Shown here in pieces: positions 24,813 to 32,573 of a stretch of 64,000 nt of DNA. The position numbers were made by a program, and so were the translations under genes. The notes beneath the pieces were generated by a model that had not been told where the DNA came from, searched no databases, and saw only the letters and a program-made list of their open reading frames with translations. The DNA lies in the NCBI GenBank assembly GCA_038207155.1, contig JBBRAB010000003.1:62001-126000 (forward strand), read 5' to 3'. How positions within the stretch are numbered: the first letter of the stretch is position 1; each line of letters opens with the position of its first letter. The DNA is from FEN-1139 sp038207155 (GTDB lineage: Bacteria > Myxococcota_A > Polyangia > Polyangiales > Polyangiaceae).

Positions 24813-25127
24813 GTGCACGAGCTCGAGGTCATCCAGCACGAAGATGGAGTCGGTTTGCGAGTCCGAGCCAAGCCTCGCGCGTCACGGTCGCAAATTCTAG
24901 GGTGCGAGTCCGGCGTGCTCGTGGTCGCGCTCGCGGCACCGCCCGTGGATGGGGAAGCCAACCAGGAGCTTGCGCGCGTCCTTGGGCGAGCGCTTGGCCT
25001 CGCGCCAACGCGCGTCAAGATCCGCAGCGGCTCAACGGGCAAACAGAAGACCCTCCGCATCGAAGGTCTCTCGGCAGCAGATTTGCTCGAGCGATTGCTG
25101 GCGTCGGCGCCAGGTGAGCGTGCATGA
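24813..25127 (+). CDS. DUF167 (YggU) family protein
   Basis: A 104-residue small alpha/beta protein of a widespread family of unknown function. Family features are GVGLRVRAKPRASRSQI, VVALAAPPVDGEANQEL and RVKIRSGSTGKQKTLRIEG. The GTG at 24813 gives the usual N-terminus; the in-frame start at 24732 would add 27 unrelated residues. The stop overlaps the next ATG (ATGA), so it is coupled to the receiver-domain genes downstream. Confidence 0.88.
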   Translation: MHELEVIQHEDGVGLRVRAKPRASRSQILGCESGVLVVALAAPPVDGEANQELARVLGRALGLAPTRVKIRSGSTGKQKTLRIEGLSAADLLERLLASAPGERA

Positions 25128-26896
25128 CTGACTGGGGAGCTCCAGACGGCAAGTCAACCGCGCTGCGCGTCCTGGTAGTCGTCGAAGACGCACCGACGCT
25201 GCGCGTCATTCAGCGCACGCTCGGCAGTGCTGGTGACGAGGTCATCACGGCAACGGATCTTGCCGATGCGATGGCGAGCGCCGGGGCTGAAGTCCCAGAT
25301 TTAGTCCTGATCGACGTAGGAATGGGGCAGGAGGCTGGCCTGGCGATGGTCCATCACCTGCGGGCCTTGGCGCCCAACCTCGCGGTGGCCGCGCTGATTC
25401 CGGCTGAGAGCCTTGGCTTGGTCACGCAAGCCATGGCGCTCGGTGCGAGCCATCTGTTGGTGCTTCCGCTCAGTGGCGATGAGCTGCTGATGACCGCTAG
25501 CGCTGTGCGGACTCGCCGCGCAGAGCGGGCGCAGCAGCTGCAATTGGCACAAGTTGCAGAGCTTGCGCGCAGCTCGCGGTCGTTGTCCGAAGCTCTCTCC
25601 GGGCTCGCGAGTGCCGCGTCGCGACGCGATGCCGCTGAGCGACTCGCCGTACTGCTCGCGCAGGCCGGGGCCAGTAGTGCCATGGTCTACGTGCCAGCCG
25701 GTGAGGGTGCTCGCCAGCTGATGCGACTCGGGGCCGTCGGTAATTCTGACGGATCTCCTGCATTTTGCGAGGATCTCGAGGTGCTCAGCTACGCCCAGTC
25801 CATGGGCATGCTGGTTCATCGCGTCACGCTGGAGCGCCAGACTCAGGCCATTCTTCTGATTGCACCGGGCGTTTCCGACGGTTTCTCCGCGCTGGTCGCC
25901 GCCCTGCCGATCGTGTCTTCGTCGATCGGTCTCGCGCTGGCTCTCGTCGGTGAGCGCGAGCACGCCACGCGTGGTGCCATGAAGGACCCGCGCTCGAGCG
26001 CCTACACATTTGCGTATTTTGTTGACGTTACCGGGCGCGAGATCGACAAGGCGCGTCGGTACCAACGTCGCTTTGCTCTCGCCACCCTCAGCGTCGAGTC
26101 GCGTCGTGAGGGTCGCCAAGAGCTCAGTCCCGAGGCCGCGCTCGAGGTAGCCGAGCGGGTTTTGTCTTGCGTTCGTGACACAGACGTTTTGGCCCGAGTT
26201 GACGAAACCGAGTTCTATCTCCTGCTGCCGGAGACCGGCGGTACCGGCGCCCATACCTGTCGACGTCGAATCGTCCGTCAGTTGATCGGCGCAGGCGGCC
26301 TTCGTTCAACGGCGACACGCGACCTCGAGCTGGCGATTGGAGTCGCAACGTTCCCGCAAGATGGGGTCGATTTGTCGCAGCTGCTTCGCGTGGCGCGGCA
26401 TCGCGCCGACAGCTCGCGCAACTCCACCGTCCAGCGCCTCGGCCTCGACCGTATGCCGCTCCCAGAGATACTCGATGCACTGCTCTGGCAGGTCGATGAT
26501 CCGAGTCTCGCCTCCGACCCGCTAGCGCCCCGGACCATCCAGCTCCCGATGATGGAAGCCTTGAGTCTCGCGGTATCGGCCGTCCAAGAGGCAGCGCGCG
26601 CCGGAGAAACGCGAGTTGTCTCGGTGACGCGCGGTGGCATGAGCCTGGGTGGGGCGATCCGCGCTTCGCTCGGCTCGGGTCGCGAAGGACTCAGCTTCGA
26701 GAACGTCGAACTCAGTGCTCACAGCGCATTCAAAGACCTTGAGGTGCTCGTCGTGATCGCCGAACACGGCGCCTACTGTCTGCTCGGTCGCCAGCAACAG
26801 GGACAGTTGCGAGCCGTACACGCGCCCGATCCTCTTCTTGCCGATATCGTTGTCCAGCGCTTGGGCGAGGCTATCGGAGCGAGGTTACTCGACTGA
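25124..26896 (+). CDS. Response regulator with degenerate GGDEF domain
   Basis: A 590-residue cytoplasmic protein. Residues 14-130 form a receiver domain with acidic pair Glu21/Asp22 and phosphoacceptor Asp64 (PDLVLIDVGMG); the usual Lys-Pro is replaced by LPL. A helical stretch and a GAF-like region (about 150-280) lead to a GGDEF-fold domain (about 288-425: DVTGREIDKARRYQRRFALATLSVE). Its active-site motif reads VDETEF, not GG(D/E)EF, so cyclic-di-GMP synthesis is unlikely. The C-terminal 150 residues are unassigned. It starts inside the DUF167 stop and its own stop overlaps the next start (TGATG). Confidence 0.8.
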   Translation: MTDWGAPDGKSTALRVLVVVEDAPTLRVIQRTLGSAGDEVITATDLADAMASAGAEVPDLVLIDVGMGQEAGLAMVHHLRALAPNLAVAALIPAESLGLVTQAMALGASHLLVLPLSGDELLMTASAVRTRRAERAQQLQLAQVAELARSSRSLSEALSGLASAASRRDAAERLAVLLAQAGASSAMVYVPAGEGARQLMRLGAVGNSDGSPAFCEDLEVLSYAQSMGMLVHRVTLERQTQAILLIAPGVSDGFSALVAALPIVSSSIGLALALVGEREHATRGAMKDPRSSAYTFAYFVDVTGREIDKARRYQRRFALATLSVESRREGRQELSPEAALEVAERVLSCVRDTDVLARVDETEFYLLLPETGGTGAHTCRRRIVRQLIGAGGLRSTATRDLELAIGVATFPQDGVDLSQLLRVARHRADSSRNSTVQRLGLDRMPLPEILDALLWQVDDPSLASDPLAPRTIQLPMMEALSLAVSAVQEAARAGETRVVSVTRGGMSLGGAIRASLGSGREGLSFENVELSAHSAFKDLEVLVVIAEHGAYCLLGRQQQGQLRAVHAPDPLLADIVVQRLGEAIGARLLD

Positions 26897-28269
26897 TGTC
26901 TCGCATCGTCCTAGTGGTTGAACCCGATGTCGATCGGCTGGGCGAGCTCGCTTCCGGGCTCCGTTCACGCGGTTTGACAGTGGTTCTGGCTGACGATCTC
27001 GAGGTGGCTCTCGAACGCGCATACCGGCAACCTCCCGACGCAGTGCTGCTTGCGGAGGTGCTCACCCTGCGACCCGACGTTGGTCCGCGGCTGCGCGCGG
27101 CACCCGGGATGGCGGCGATTCCTTGTTACACGTTGGTTGAGTCCCAAATCGACAGCGGACCGGGCAGCCTCACCCTGCCGAGTCGCGATCCGGAGCTGAT
27201 CGCTCGGCGCCTTCTGTCACTTCCGAGCCGTCCCCCGCCCGTTCCGGTCGAACGCGGCGATTTTCGGGGCGATCTGCAGCAAGTGAGCGTTGCCGATCTG
27301 CTGCAGCTGCTGAGCATGAATCGGCGCACCGGTGCGCTAACGCTGTCGACAGCCCAAGGCGCGGGTGAAGTCCGGCTCGTCGACGGCGAAATCGTCGACG
27401 CCGTCTACCGTCGCGTTGAAGGAATCAAGGCGCTATATCGACTGATTGGCGAAAGTGACGGCACTTTCGCGTTCGTCAGCGGGGGCCCTCCGGCCCATCG
27501 CCGACTCGAACAACCCACGCACCTCCTGCTGCTCGAAGGAATGCGGCAGCTCGATGAGACGCGGCAGTTGCTGCGTCAGCTGGCAGCCGATCGCGATGCC
27601 CTCCAGGCGGCTTGCGCGCCCACCGACGACAGCTCACCCGCTGAGCGCGCCATCCTCGTCGCACTCGAGGCGCCCATTTCGATCGCCGAACTGCTCGACA
27701 TGGTCGTCGAGACGGATCTTGAGGTGCTTCGAAACCTGTCGGATCTCGTGGCGTGGGGCAAAGTCCGGCGCATCGATCACGGCGCGCTGCGTGTCGAGGT
27801 GGCAGATCCGGAGCAGCTTGGGGTGCTCGCTTCGCGCGTTCGCCAGCTGCGCCGCGCAGGGTTCGCAGGCGCGCCGCGGATGGTTCTATTTGGTTCCCGC
27901 GCCAAGCTCGCGACCCTGCTGCATTCGCTTGGGCGCCTCGCTGATTCTTCACCCGCACCTGATGCGGTTCCGACCGCTCCCGTCGCTCACCGCTTGGTGA
28001 CACTTCGTTTCGGCGAGGGGGCAGAGCTCGAGTTGATGGGGCTACCTGACGACCTGGCCTATTCCCCCCTTTGGGGACTCACCCTGGCAGGGAGTTCAGG
28101 TGTGGTGCTGCTCGAGTCGACCGAAGGTCCCGCCCTGGAGCAAATCTGTTCGGTGTTCGGTCTGCCGCTCCTGGCGGCTGAGGCCCTACTCGGTCAGGTG
28201 GACTGTGCCGATCCGCGGCAGGTTGCGATCCTGATTCGACTGGCGCTTGAGAGCCTTGCCGAGGCCTAA
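26896..28269 (+). CDS. Pseudo-receiver / PATAN (DUF4388) protein with GTPase-like C-terminus
   Basis: A 457-residue protein. Residues 1-105 have a receiver fold, but the phosphoacceptor position reads PDAVLLAEVL (Ala53 in place of Asp), so it should not be phosphorylated. Residues about 123-195 are a PATAN/DUF4388 domain (FRGDLQQVSVADLLQLLSMN, GEVRLVDGEIVDAVYRRVEG), a family linked to signalling in myxobacteria and cyanobacteria. The C-terminus (about 330-457: PRMVLFGSRAKLATLLHSLG, LMGLPDDLAYSPLWGLTLAG) recalls a Ras-like fold without a nucleotide-binding P-loop. That last assignment is tentative. It overlaps the upstream gene by TGATG. Confidence 0.75.
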   Translation: MSRIVLVVEPDVDRLGELASGLRSRGLTVVLADDLEVALERAYRQPPDAVLLAEVLTLRPDVGPRLRAAPGMAAIPCYTLVESQIDSGPGSLTLPSRDPELIARRLLSLPSRPPPVPVERGDFRGDLQQVSVADLLQLLSMNRRTGALTLSTAQGAGEVRLVDGEIVDAVYRRVEGIKALYRLIGESDGTFAFVSGGPPAHRRLEQPTHLLLLEGMRQLDETRQLLRQLAADRDALQAACAPTDDSSPAERAILVALEAPISIAELLDMVVETDLEVLRNLSDLVAWGKVRRIDHGALRVEVADPEQLGVLASRVRQLRRAGFAGAPRMVLFGSRAKLATLLHSLGRLADSSPAPDAVPTAPVAHRLVTLRFGEGAELELMGLPDDLAYSPLWGLTLAGSSGVVLLESTEGPALEQICSVFGLPLLAAEALLGQVDCADPRQVAILIRLALESLAEA

Positions 28270-28352
28270 GCCGTAGTTTCATGCCGTCCAAGTCGACTCC
28301 TCCCGTAAACCCCGTTCCGCGCCTGAGGAAGGCGTGATAGTGACAGAAGGGC

Positions 28353-31300
28353 ATGGCTGTGCTGGAACCCCCGCGCAGAGATGAGCCGACGGGCCTGTCG
28401 ACCGCTCGCGCCGAGTTTGCTTCGAGTCTCGCTCGACGGCTTGAGGCGGTGCAGGGCGCGGTTGCATCTTTGGAGCAGCAACCGGAGTCTTCCGGGCGCC
28501 GCGACAATCTGCTGCGTCGACTTCACGCCTTGGCTGCTTCGGCCAGGGTGCTTGGATTTGCCGCCGCCGCGGAATCACTCGGACGCGCCGAGCAACGTCT
28601 CCGAACCAGCCTCCCCGATACGCTGATCGAGGATCTCCTGGTGGTTCGGGAGTTGATTGGTGGATTGCCTGCACTGGTGCTGCGCGGCACCTACTCGATG
28701 CTGCCCGCCGCTGCGAGCACACGGAGCACGGGTTCGACGCCGCCAACTCCCCAAGGGCCGCTCTGTATCCTCGTCTGCGGCGCCCCGACCCTATTGGAGT
28801 TGCTGCGCCGAGTCTTCGGCAGCGCGACTGGTTGCGAGCTGGTTCACACCGAGGACCCGGCTCGTATGGCCGAGCTGGCCGCGTCGTTTGGTCCTGACGT
28901 AGTGCTCCTTGATGGGGACCTTCCGGACGTTTTGTCTTGGATCGGCGTGCTGACGCAGCGGCCCGAAACGGCGGCCGTCGCCGTGGTGGTAGCCAATGCT
29001 GCTGAGTCCCATGGGGCGGAGCTGATCTCTGCGGGCGCTCGCTCGGCCTTGCCGTCTACCTGCACCGACTCCCAGGTTGCTCGCGCGATCCTTCAGGCAC
29101 GCTCGGCAGAGCCTGAGGCAACGCCAACCCGCGAACCCCTCGGAGACCTCACCCTGCGCGAACTTGCGGAGCGTCTCGCGCTCGAGCTTCGGCGAGGCCT
29201 GGTGGAGGCGGCCGAAGGCGATTGTCGCGATATGCCCGTTACCTGGGGCGAAGGAACCGAGGTGCGGGCAGCCCTATGGTCCGCTTTGGCCCGCATCCGC
29301 GAGCTGGCAAGCGAGCGTTCCGAGGGCAAGGTTCAGTTCTCGACGGGACCCGAAGGAGGTGTCGCGTTTGCGTCAGGGGGAGCTCGCGGACGACGGGGTG
29401 CTGCATCGTTGGACTCCAGCACGGTGAGCCTGGAGGGCCGTCGGATCCTGGTGGCGGATGATGATCCCGCGGTGGCCTGGTTCGTCGGTGGCACGCTTCG
29501 CGCGGCTGGCGCCGAGGTGGAGGAAGTGCACGACGGTCGTCGCGCACTCGACCATGTGGTTCGAGCCTGGCCAGAGCTTGTCGTCACAGATGTCTTGATG
29601 CCCGGTCTGGACGGGTTCGCGCTTTGCCGCGAAATCAAGCGTGACATCGCTGTCCGCGACGTGCCGGTGATCCTACTGTCGTGGAAAGAAGACCTGCTCT
29701 TCCGACTGCGCGAGCTCGGAGCAGACGCCGACGGCTACCTGCGTAAGGAGGCCAGCGCGTCCACTATCGTGGATCGAGCGCGTGAACTGCTGCGACCGCG
29801 TGATGCACTTGAGAAGCGTCTCGCCTCGGGCGTTGAAGTACGAGGTCGCCTAGACCGCATCACCGTGCGCCTGCTGCTTCAGCTCGCGTCACAGCAAGCG
29901 CGTCGCCTGCGTCTAATGATTCGCGATGCCTCGTCTCTCTTCGAGGCGCGTTTGCGGGATGGCGCGCTCAAGGCCCTGACGCGCTCGCTGTTTGACGGTA
30001 GTCAGCAGCGCGGTGAAGAAGCGCTCGGCGCGCTACTCGGAACTAGCGCTGGGCGGTTCGCCATTATTGATGACGATCAGGGCTACGACGATCAGTTCTC
30101 CCAGCCCCTCGAGGAGGTACTGCGCACCCCGATCCTACGGGCGCGGGCAGCGCAGCGCGTCCTGTCAGGGGAAAGTCTTGGTCAGGTCGACCGTTTGGGA
30201 CTGGATCCCAGCGCATTTACCGCTGAACTCTCGATGCTGCCGCTCTCGCTCCGGCCGGTTGCCGATGAGCTGTCGCGCGGAACCTCCCCGCGGCAACTGT
30301 TGTCGTCGGGCATCGCGGCGCGTCATCACCTGGAGTCATTGCTCACCGACGCGGCGCGCCGCGGCGTGGTTCGAACGATCTTTGATTCCAACGGAGAGGA
30401 CCTGCTCGCTCGCGAGATTCATGCGCTGTCCTCGCCGCCCTCTGAACCGCCCTCGGGTCACGCCTCGCAAGCCGTGCCGCCGCTCTTCACGTTTCAGCTC
30501 TCTCCCATCGCGCCTCTGGCCGTGACCAGTCTCGATGGCCCCACCCCAACCGCTCCGCGCTCGCTCAGTGCCGCCGCCGAGAGCGGGTCGGCGGAGGACG
30601 CGGACGAGCGGGCCAATGCCTTCGCTCAGCCCGCAGCTGACGGCGATTTTGATTGGGGACTCGAAACAAGCTGGGACCTACCAAGCGACGGGAGCGGTCG
30701 CGTTGAGACGAAGGAGCTCACCGCGCCCCATTCGCGTCCCACTCTACAGACCTCTTGGGGTTCGGAACGACGCACGCAGCCCGGGGTCGGTCACGGGTTG
30801 GCTGATGGCGCCGTTGCCCTACTAGCCCGCGTGAAGGGCAATACTACAGGGGAAAACGTGGCCTCCGCGGCCACGGGGGAGGTCGCGACGCTTCGTCCGG
30901 ATGCCCTCGAAGCCTCGACCGTGGCGACGGCCTCGGCCTTAGCGGGGAGTGTCGCTTCGTCCGCGTCCAGTGCTGAGCAGACGGATGCCGTCGACGAGTT
31001 GCAAGGGGCCAACGCGGCTGCCGAGGGTGCCAAGAGCCCTCTAGAGTCGGTGACCCCGGATGCTTTGCCCGCGCCTCACGAGACGTCATCCACTCCTAAC
31101 TTAGTGGCAGACGCCGGGATCGCTTCAATGGAGGCAAAGCTTGTCCCTCGGGCGGTGGATCCCCTGGAGGTCTTCGACCTGACGACCAAGTCGACGTCCA
31201 AGGTCGCCAGTCTGGGCTCCACCGCTGCGGTCCTCGCGACCACAGCCTCGCCGTCGGCGACAGGCGCCGCGGAAACGGGCCTCATTGAGGCGCGCGCTTC

Positions 31301-32573
31301 GCAGGTCAGCCCCGGCGACTGCGTTACTCTTCGACCCGAAGACCCCGCTCCGCTCGCCAAGTCTGAGACCTCGCTTGAATTGGACGAAGCTGGCGAGGGA
31401 CGCACGCTTCGACCTGGGCAGCCGGCGAAGTCGGCCAGCGCCAGTTCGTCTTCCAAGCTGAAGGCCGCCCGAGCTTCGTCGACGATTCTGGGGCTCGGTC
31501 GCGCCAAGGTCGCGACCACTACGGCGGGTGAGGCCTCGCCTGAGCTTCCAGCCGTGCGACGTGAAGGCCTGGATGCTGACCTCGCGGTGCGGCTGCGTCG
31601 TGTACCAACTCCCCCAAGGCCGATCGCGACACGGGACTTGCCTGACGCTGCCGACACCGAGCTACTGGTGACGGCGGGTGATGCCGACGAAGAGGCGTTT
31701 CCGCTGGTTCCGTCACGTCCGCCGCCCGCGGTCAGCTCCGTCACGTCCTCCTCAGGGCTAAGCTCCACGGGATCTACAGGCGACGCGTCATCGGGGGCTG
31801 TCGCTTCATCCGTAGGCGACGCGTCATCGGGGGCTGTCGCTTCATCCGTCGATGCTGAACGCTCGAGCTTAAGCGACGAAACCCGCCCTGTCGCCAGTGC
31901 GTTTACTCAGTCTTCCGACGAATCGAGCTCGGAACCGTTCAGTTCAGGCGCGGATGCTGCCTTAACGCCTCCGCCAAGCGCGCCGCCCGAGTTCGGCACT
32001 CAGCTGAATCGGTCAATGCGCAAACCGCTAGTCGAGGTGGTGGTTTGGCTCGGTGCCGGTGCCGCGGTCGCTGCAGGCGGAGCTGCTGTGGCTTTTGCGC
32101 TTACGACGACGGTGTTTCACTTCGTTCCGAAATCCTGGTTGCCGTCGCGTGCCGCCTCGGCGGTCAGCGCCAAGCCGAGCGGAGCGCCACCTGCCGCAAG
32201 TGAAGTTCCGGCGCCGGCCCTGGTGCTCTCGGCGCCTTCTCCCACCTTGACGAACCTCCCTTCGACGCCTGGTACCGCAAACGCGGCCCCGACGACGCGT
32301 CCGACGGGGAGCCTCCTGCCATTGGTGGACATCTCCGTGCCCGCCGGGATGGCGATTCCCCCAGGGAAATCGCTCGTAGAAATCGCGACTTCGGGGGGCC
32401 ATACGATCTTCATCGATGAGCAGTTCGTGGGTCGCGGGCCGAGCCGAACCGTTCCCCTCGACGCGGGGCAGCACATCATTCGGGCTCGCCTGAATGGCGA
32501 GGAATGGACCCACGCGGTGGAAGTCCCAGCGGGGCGTGCAGTTCGCGCCAGCATCGGACAAGCTGCGCCGTGA
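28353..32573 (+). CDS. Giant Hpt-REC-REC-PATAN membrane protein with extracytoplasmic PEGA-like domain
   Basis: A 1406-residue signalling protein. An Hpt-like helical bundle (about 20-110) carries a candidate phospho-His58 (LLRRLHALAASARVLG). REC1 spans about 137-245 (PDVVLLDGDLPD, Asp187). REC2 spans about 363-480 with Asp369/370/371, Asp413 (VVTDVLMPGLDG) and Lys465. A PATAN-like domain follows (about 495-590: RGRLDRITVRLLLQLASQQA). About 600 residues of Ala/Ser/Thr-rich, probably disordered sequence lead to one membrane helix (about 1229-1255) and a C-terminal PEGA-like domain (about 1330-1400: IFIDEQFVGRGPSRTVPLDAGQ). The ATG at 28353 has a GAAGG site upstream. The stop overlaps the next start. 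Confidence 0.8.
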   Translation: MAVLEPPRRDEPTGLSTARAEFASSLARRLEAVQGAVASLEQQPESSGRRDNLLRRLHALAASARVLGFAAAAESLGRAEQRLRTSLPDTLIEDLLVVRELIGGLPALVLRGTYSMLPAAASTRSTGSTPPTPQGPLCILVCGAPTLLELLRRVFGSATGCELVHTEDPARMAELAASFGPDVVLLDGDLPDVLSWIGVLTQRPETAAVAVVVANAAESHGAELISAGARSALPSTCTDSQVARAILQARSAEPEATPTREPLGDLTLRELAERLALELRRGLVEAAEGDCRDMPVTWGEGTEVRAALWSALARIRELASERSEGKVQFSTGPEGGVAFASGGARGRRGAASLDSSTVSLEGRRILVADDDPAVAWFVGGTLRAAGAEVEEVHDGRRALDHVVRAWPELVVTDVLMPGLDGFALCREIKRDIAVRDVPVILLSWKEDLLFRLRELGADADGYLRKEASASTIVDRARELLRPRDALEKRLASGVEVRGRLDRITVRLLLQLASQQARRLRLMIRDASSLFEARLRDGALKALTRSLFDGSQQRGEEALGALLGTSAGRFAIIDDDQGYDDQFSQPLEEVLRTPILRARAAQRVLSGESLGQVDRLGLDPSAFTAELSMLPLSLRPVADELSRGTSPRQLLSSGIAARHHLESLLTDAARRGVVRTIFDSNGEDLLAREIHALSSPPSEPPSGHASQAVPPLFTFQLSPIAPLAVTSLDGPTPTAPRSLSAAAESGSAEDADERANAFAQPAADGDFDWGLETSWDLPSDGSGRVETKELTAPHSRPTLQTSWGSERRTQPGVGHGLADGAVALLARVKGNTTGENVASAATGEVATLRPDALEASTVATASALAGSVASSASSAEQTDAVDELQGANAAAEGAKSPLESVTPDALPAPHETSSTPNLVADAGIASMEAKLVPRAVDPLEVFDLTTKSTSKVASLGSTAAVLATTASPSATGAAETGLIEARASQVSPGDCVTLRPEDPAPLAKSETSLELDEAGEGRTLRPGQPAKSASASSSSKLKAARASSTILGLGRAKVATTTAGEASPELPAVRREGLDADLAVRLRRVPTPPRPIATRDLPDAADTELLVTAGDADEEAFPLVPSRPPPAVSSVTSSSGLSSTGSTGDASSGAVASSVGDASSGAVASSVDAERSSLSDETRPVASAFTQSSDESSSEPFSSGADAALTPPPSAPPEFGTQLNRSMRKPLVEVVVWLGAGAAVAAGGAAVAFALTTTVFHFVPKSWLPSRAASAVSAKPSGAPPAASEVPAPALVLSAPSPTLTNLPSTPGTANAAPTTRPTGSLLPLVDISVPAGMAIPPGKSLVEIATSGGHTIFIDEQFVGRGPSRTVPLDAGQHIIRARLNGEEWTHAVEVPAGRAVRASIGQAAP
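31778..31849. repeat. Perfect 36-bp in-frame tandem duplication
   Basis: 31778-31813 and 31814-31849 are identical apart from the flanks. They encode GDASSGAVASSV twice in the disordered linker of the giant receiver protein. The 36-bp length keeps the frame, so copy-number change would only alter linker length. Confidence 0.9.
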
